From JBFKOL01 sp041628815 (GTDB lineage Bacteria > Bacteroidota > Bacteroidia > Chitinophagales > Saprospiraceae), in assembly GCA_041628815.1 (NCBI GenBank), contig JBFKOL010000252.1, positions 1 through 6,582 of the forward strand: DNA of 6,582 nt, given 5' to 3'. The notes below the pieces were generated by a model, which had not been told where the DNA came from, searched no databases, and worked only from the letters and a program-made list of their open reading frames with translations. Position 1 is the stretch's first letter, and every line of letters begins with the position of its first letter. Made by a program: the position numbers and the translations under genes. Positions 6,432-6,582 of this stretch are shown here, in pieces.

Positions 6432-6582
6432 AACACAATTTTTTCTGGAAAGAAATCTTTCAAACGCTGGTCGTGCGTCACGACCAGCAGGCTTGCATTC
6501 ACAGAATTGGCCTGATCGATAAGCAGTTTGACCACCTCGTCGGTATTCTTATCATCAAGTGCCGAAGTAGGTTCGTCGGCAA
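6428..6582 (-). CDS. ABC transporter ATP-binding protein (LolD/MacB-like), C-terminal part, partial
   Basis: Only the last 50 codons and a TGA stop are in the window; the 5' part continues past the right edge. The visible residues are diagnostic. The end of Walker B with the catalytic Glu reads ADEPTSALDD (including the D-loop SALD), followed about 25 residues later by the H-loop VVTHD. The protein ends soon after (RLKDFFPEKIVL), as expected for the short single-domain ATPases that partner FtsX-type permeases. It would hydrolyse ATP in the cytoplasm to drive the permease encoded directly downstream. The 4-nt GTGA overlap with that permease supports one operon and fixed stoichiometry. Walker A and the ABC signature lie outside the window. 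This class normally drives mechanotransmission rather than channel-type transport, so a LolD/MacB/Zrg-like role is more likely than an importer. Confidence 0.92.
   Translation of the reverse strand, partial: ADEPTSALDDKNTDEVVKLLIDQANSVNASLLVVTHDQRLKDFFPEKIVL
6466..6488. repeat. 10-bp GC-rich hairpin in the ATPase H-loop codons
   Basis: GCTGGTCGTG (6466-6475) and CACGACCAGC (6479-6488) are exact reverse complements around a 3-nt loop. They lie in the codons for LLVVTHDQR, about 35-58 nt upstream of the permease GTG on the minus-strand message. The hairpin would be stable in RNA, but no T-run follows, so it is not a terminator. It may be a codon coincidence or may affect translation between the two coupled genes. 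Confidence 0.5.

Overview
The window looks like ordinary chromosome from a Bacteroidota bacterium, probably a Cytophagia- or Saprospiria-like lineage. This is inferred from the protein families: a Planctomycete/Bacteroidota-type heme-binding c-type cytochrome with a PA14 tail, a LysE-family exporter of the Bacteroidota type, a PagL-like outer-membrane lipid A deacylase, a DoxX protein, a divergent LolA and an FtsX-type permease. Base composition is moderate in G+C by eye, and strong Shine-Dalgarno sequences are largely absent, as is common in that phylum. No rRNA, tRNA, CRISPR, IS element or phage gene is visible.

Layout: nine genes are packed with almost no spacer and frequent strand switches, and no gene-free stretch exceeds about 75 bases. 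From the left: (1) the 3' part of a large secreted cytochrome c/PA14 protein (+), which runs in from outside the window; (2) a RimJ/RimL-like GNAT acetyltransferase (-), convergent with it across 8 nt; (3) a LysE-family translocator (+), divergent from the acetyltransferase; (4) an AT-rich 12-bp perfect inverted repeat in front of an unrecognised 185-aa cytoplasmic protein (+); (5) a PagL/acyloxyacyl hydrolase-like outer-membrane beta-barrel (-), convergent across 3 nt; (6) a DoxX membrane protein (+), divergent across only 25 nt; (7) a LolA-like periplasmic lipoprotein carrier (+); (8) an FtsX/MacB-type ABC permease with a His/Asp-rich periplasmic insert (-), whose stop codon overlaps that of lolA; (9) the C-terminal 50 residues of its ABC ATPase (-), which leaves the window on the right.

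The clearest functional unit is the ATPase-permease pair at the right edge, joined by a GTGA stop/start overlap. The permease resembles the zinc-responsive FtsX-type transporters (Zrg-like) of other Gram-negative bacteria and carries nine histidines in two acidic periplasmic stretches, so a metal-linked envelope role is a reasonable hypothesis. Several other genes (LolA, the PagL-like enzyme, DoxX, LysE, the secreted cytochrome) also act in the envelope, but the alternating strands argue against one operon. I do not see convincing evidence of a wholly new system. The most open items are the orphan 185-aa protein with its upstream palindrome and the His-rich ABC permease.
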